From positions 1 to 6,747 of the forward strand of contig BEHW01000106.1 in assembly GCA_002898675.1 (NCBI GenBank): DNA of 6,747 nucleotides, written 5' to 3'. The translations under genes were made by a program, and so were the position numbers. Shown here piece after piece: positions 6,233-6,747 of the stretch; the stretch's first letter is position 1, and each line of letters starts with the position of its first letter. The DNA is from a bacterium HR20 (GTDB lineage Bacteria; Bacteroidota; Ignavibacteria; Kapaibacteriales; NICIL-2). The notes under the pieces are model-generated. The model ran no database searches and was not told the origin of the DNA. It was given only the letters and a program-made list of their open reading frames with translations.

Positions 6233-6747
6233 CGCTCGAGCGTAAAGTGCTGCCCCAAGTAGAGCCGCCGAACATCGGGATTGTCGGCGATCTCCTCTGG
6301 CGTGCCTGCACAGAAGACGCGCCCTTCGATCAGGATATACGCCCGGTCGGTAATCGAGAGCGTTTCGTGCACGTTGTGGTCGGTAATGAGCACACCGATG
6401 TTCCGCTCTTTCAAGCGGCGAACCATCGTCATCAAATCCTCGACAGCAATTGGATCAATCCCCGCGAAGGGTTCATCGAGCAAGACAAATCGCGGATTGG
6501 CAGCCAGCGCCCGTGCAATCTCTGTTCGGCGCCGCTCACCGCCGGAGAGCATGTAGCCTTTGCTTTTGCGAATGTGCGCGATGCCGAATTCCTCGAGCAA
6601 GCGCTCGAGCCGCTGCCGGCGCTCCGCCCGCGAGAGCGGTTGTAGCTCGAGCACTGCCATGATGTTCTGCTCGACCGTCAGTCTTCGGAAGATCGAAGCT
6701 TCCTTCGGCAAGTACGCAATCCCCATGCGCGCACGTTTGTACATCGG
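6217..6747 (-). CDS. lptB: LPS export ABC transporter ATP-binding protein LptB, 5'-truncated by the window edge
   Basis: The minus-strand frame is open from 6747 down to a TGA at 6219-6217, giving 177 visible residues; about 70 N-terminal residues including Walker A lie outside the window. The sequence follows E. coli LptB closely, as I remember it, with the same order of motifs: a Q-loop block (Tyr-Leu-Pro-Lys-Glu-Ala-Ser-Ile-Phe, codons near 6714-6688), the ABC signature Leu-Ser-Gly-Gly-Glu (6549-6535), Walker B Leu-Leu-Asp-Glu-Pro (6483-6469) with a D-loop Gly-Ile-Asp-Pro, and the H-loop His in Ile-Thr-Asp-His-Asn-Val (codon 6378-6376). The C-terminus has the LptB-type Tyr-Leu-Gly-x-x-Phe ending plus a short tail. 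LptB is the cytoplasmic ATPase that, with LptF and LptG, pulls LPS from the inner membrane and pushes it along the LptC-LptA bridge. The expected Q-loop Gln is Lys here, the one odd key residue. Other Liv-type ATPases share the fold, but the Glu-Ala-Ser-Ile-Phe-Arg-Arg-Leu and Thr-Asp-His-Asn-Val blocks favour LptB. Confidence 0.95.
   Translation of the reverse strand, partial: PMYKRARMGIAYLPKEASIFRRLTVEQNIMAVLELQPLSRAERRQRLERLLEEFGIAHIRKSKGYMLSGGERRRTEIARALAANPRFVLLDEPFAGIDPIAVEDLMTMVRRLKERNIGVLITDHNVHETLSITDRAYILIEGRVFCAGTPEEIADNPDVRRLYLGQHFTLERYAEE

Noticed and set aside
6233..6242. Perfect 10-bp palindrome CGCTCGAGCG just after the flippase stop
   Set aside because: It has no loop or T-run, so it is not a terminator. 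It encodes conserved LptB C-terminal residues, and CTCGAG recurs elsewhere in the window through codon choice.
5989..6645. Plus-strand open frame (218 codons) across the flippase end and lptB
   Set aside because: It lies opposite well-conserved LptB motifs and out of frame with the flippase; the product resembles nothing I know.

Overview
The window reads as a chromosomal segment from a Gram-negative (diderm) bacterium with LPS. The direct evidence is the C-terminal three quarters of the LPS-export ATPase LptB, an outer-membrane beta-barrel with a signal peptide and a terminal aromatic residue, a TonB-type protein and a SPOR-domain protein. GC content is mid-50s percent by eye. Three of the four visible starts lack a good Shine-Dalgarno sequence. 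The TonB C-terminal domain (a short Asp-Ile-Glu-Trp plus glycine-run lead-in) and the SPOR core (Gln-Leu-Cys-Ser-Thr) remind me of the Bacteroidota/Chlorobiota/Kapabacteria side of the FCB group. That placement is an inference from style, not a demonstrated affiliation.

Layout. Five plus-strand genes fill positions 2-6232 with almost no spacing: a TPR-repeat protein (5' end outside the window), an outer-membrane beta-barrel protein (4-nt ATGA overlap with the TPR gene), a membrane-anchored SPOR protein (18-nt gap), a TonB-family protein (26-nt gap if the ATG start is right) and a polytopic MOP-superfamily flippase (TGATG junction). On the minus strand lptB enters from the right edge and converges on the flippase, so that the two 3' ends overlap by 16 bp (6217-6232). 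There is no non-coding stretch longer than about 30 bp, and I found no RNA gene, CRISPR array, mobile element or convincing terminator.

How it may work together. All six genes point at the cell envelope: a repeat scaffold probably outside the cytoplasm, an outer-membrane barrel, a peptidoglycan-binding inner-membrane protein, a periplasm-spanning energy-transducer-like protein, a lipid-linked glycan or lipid flippase, and LPS export. The spacing strongly suggests that the plus-strand genes are co-transcribed. That they form one functional system is only a hypothesis. I see no defence system, secondary-metabolite cluster or other obviously new system. The most interesting points are the barrel without a recognisable plug next to a TonB-like gene, the Lys at the Q-loop position of LptB, and the compact arrangement itself.
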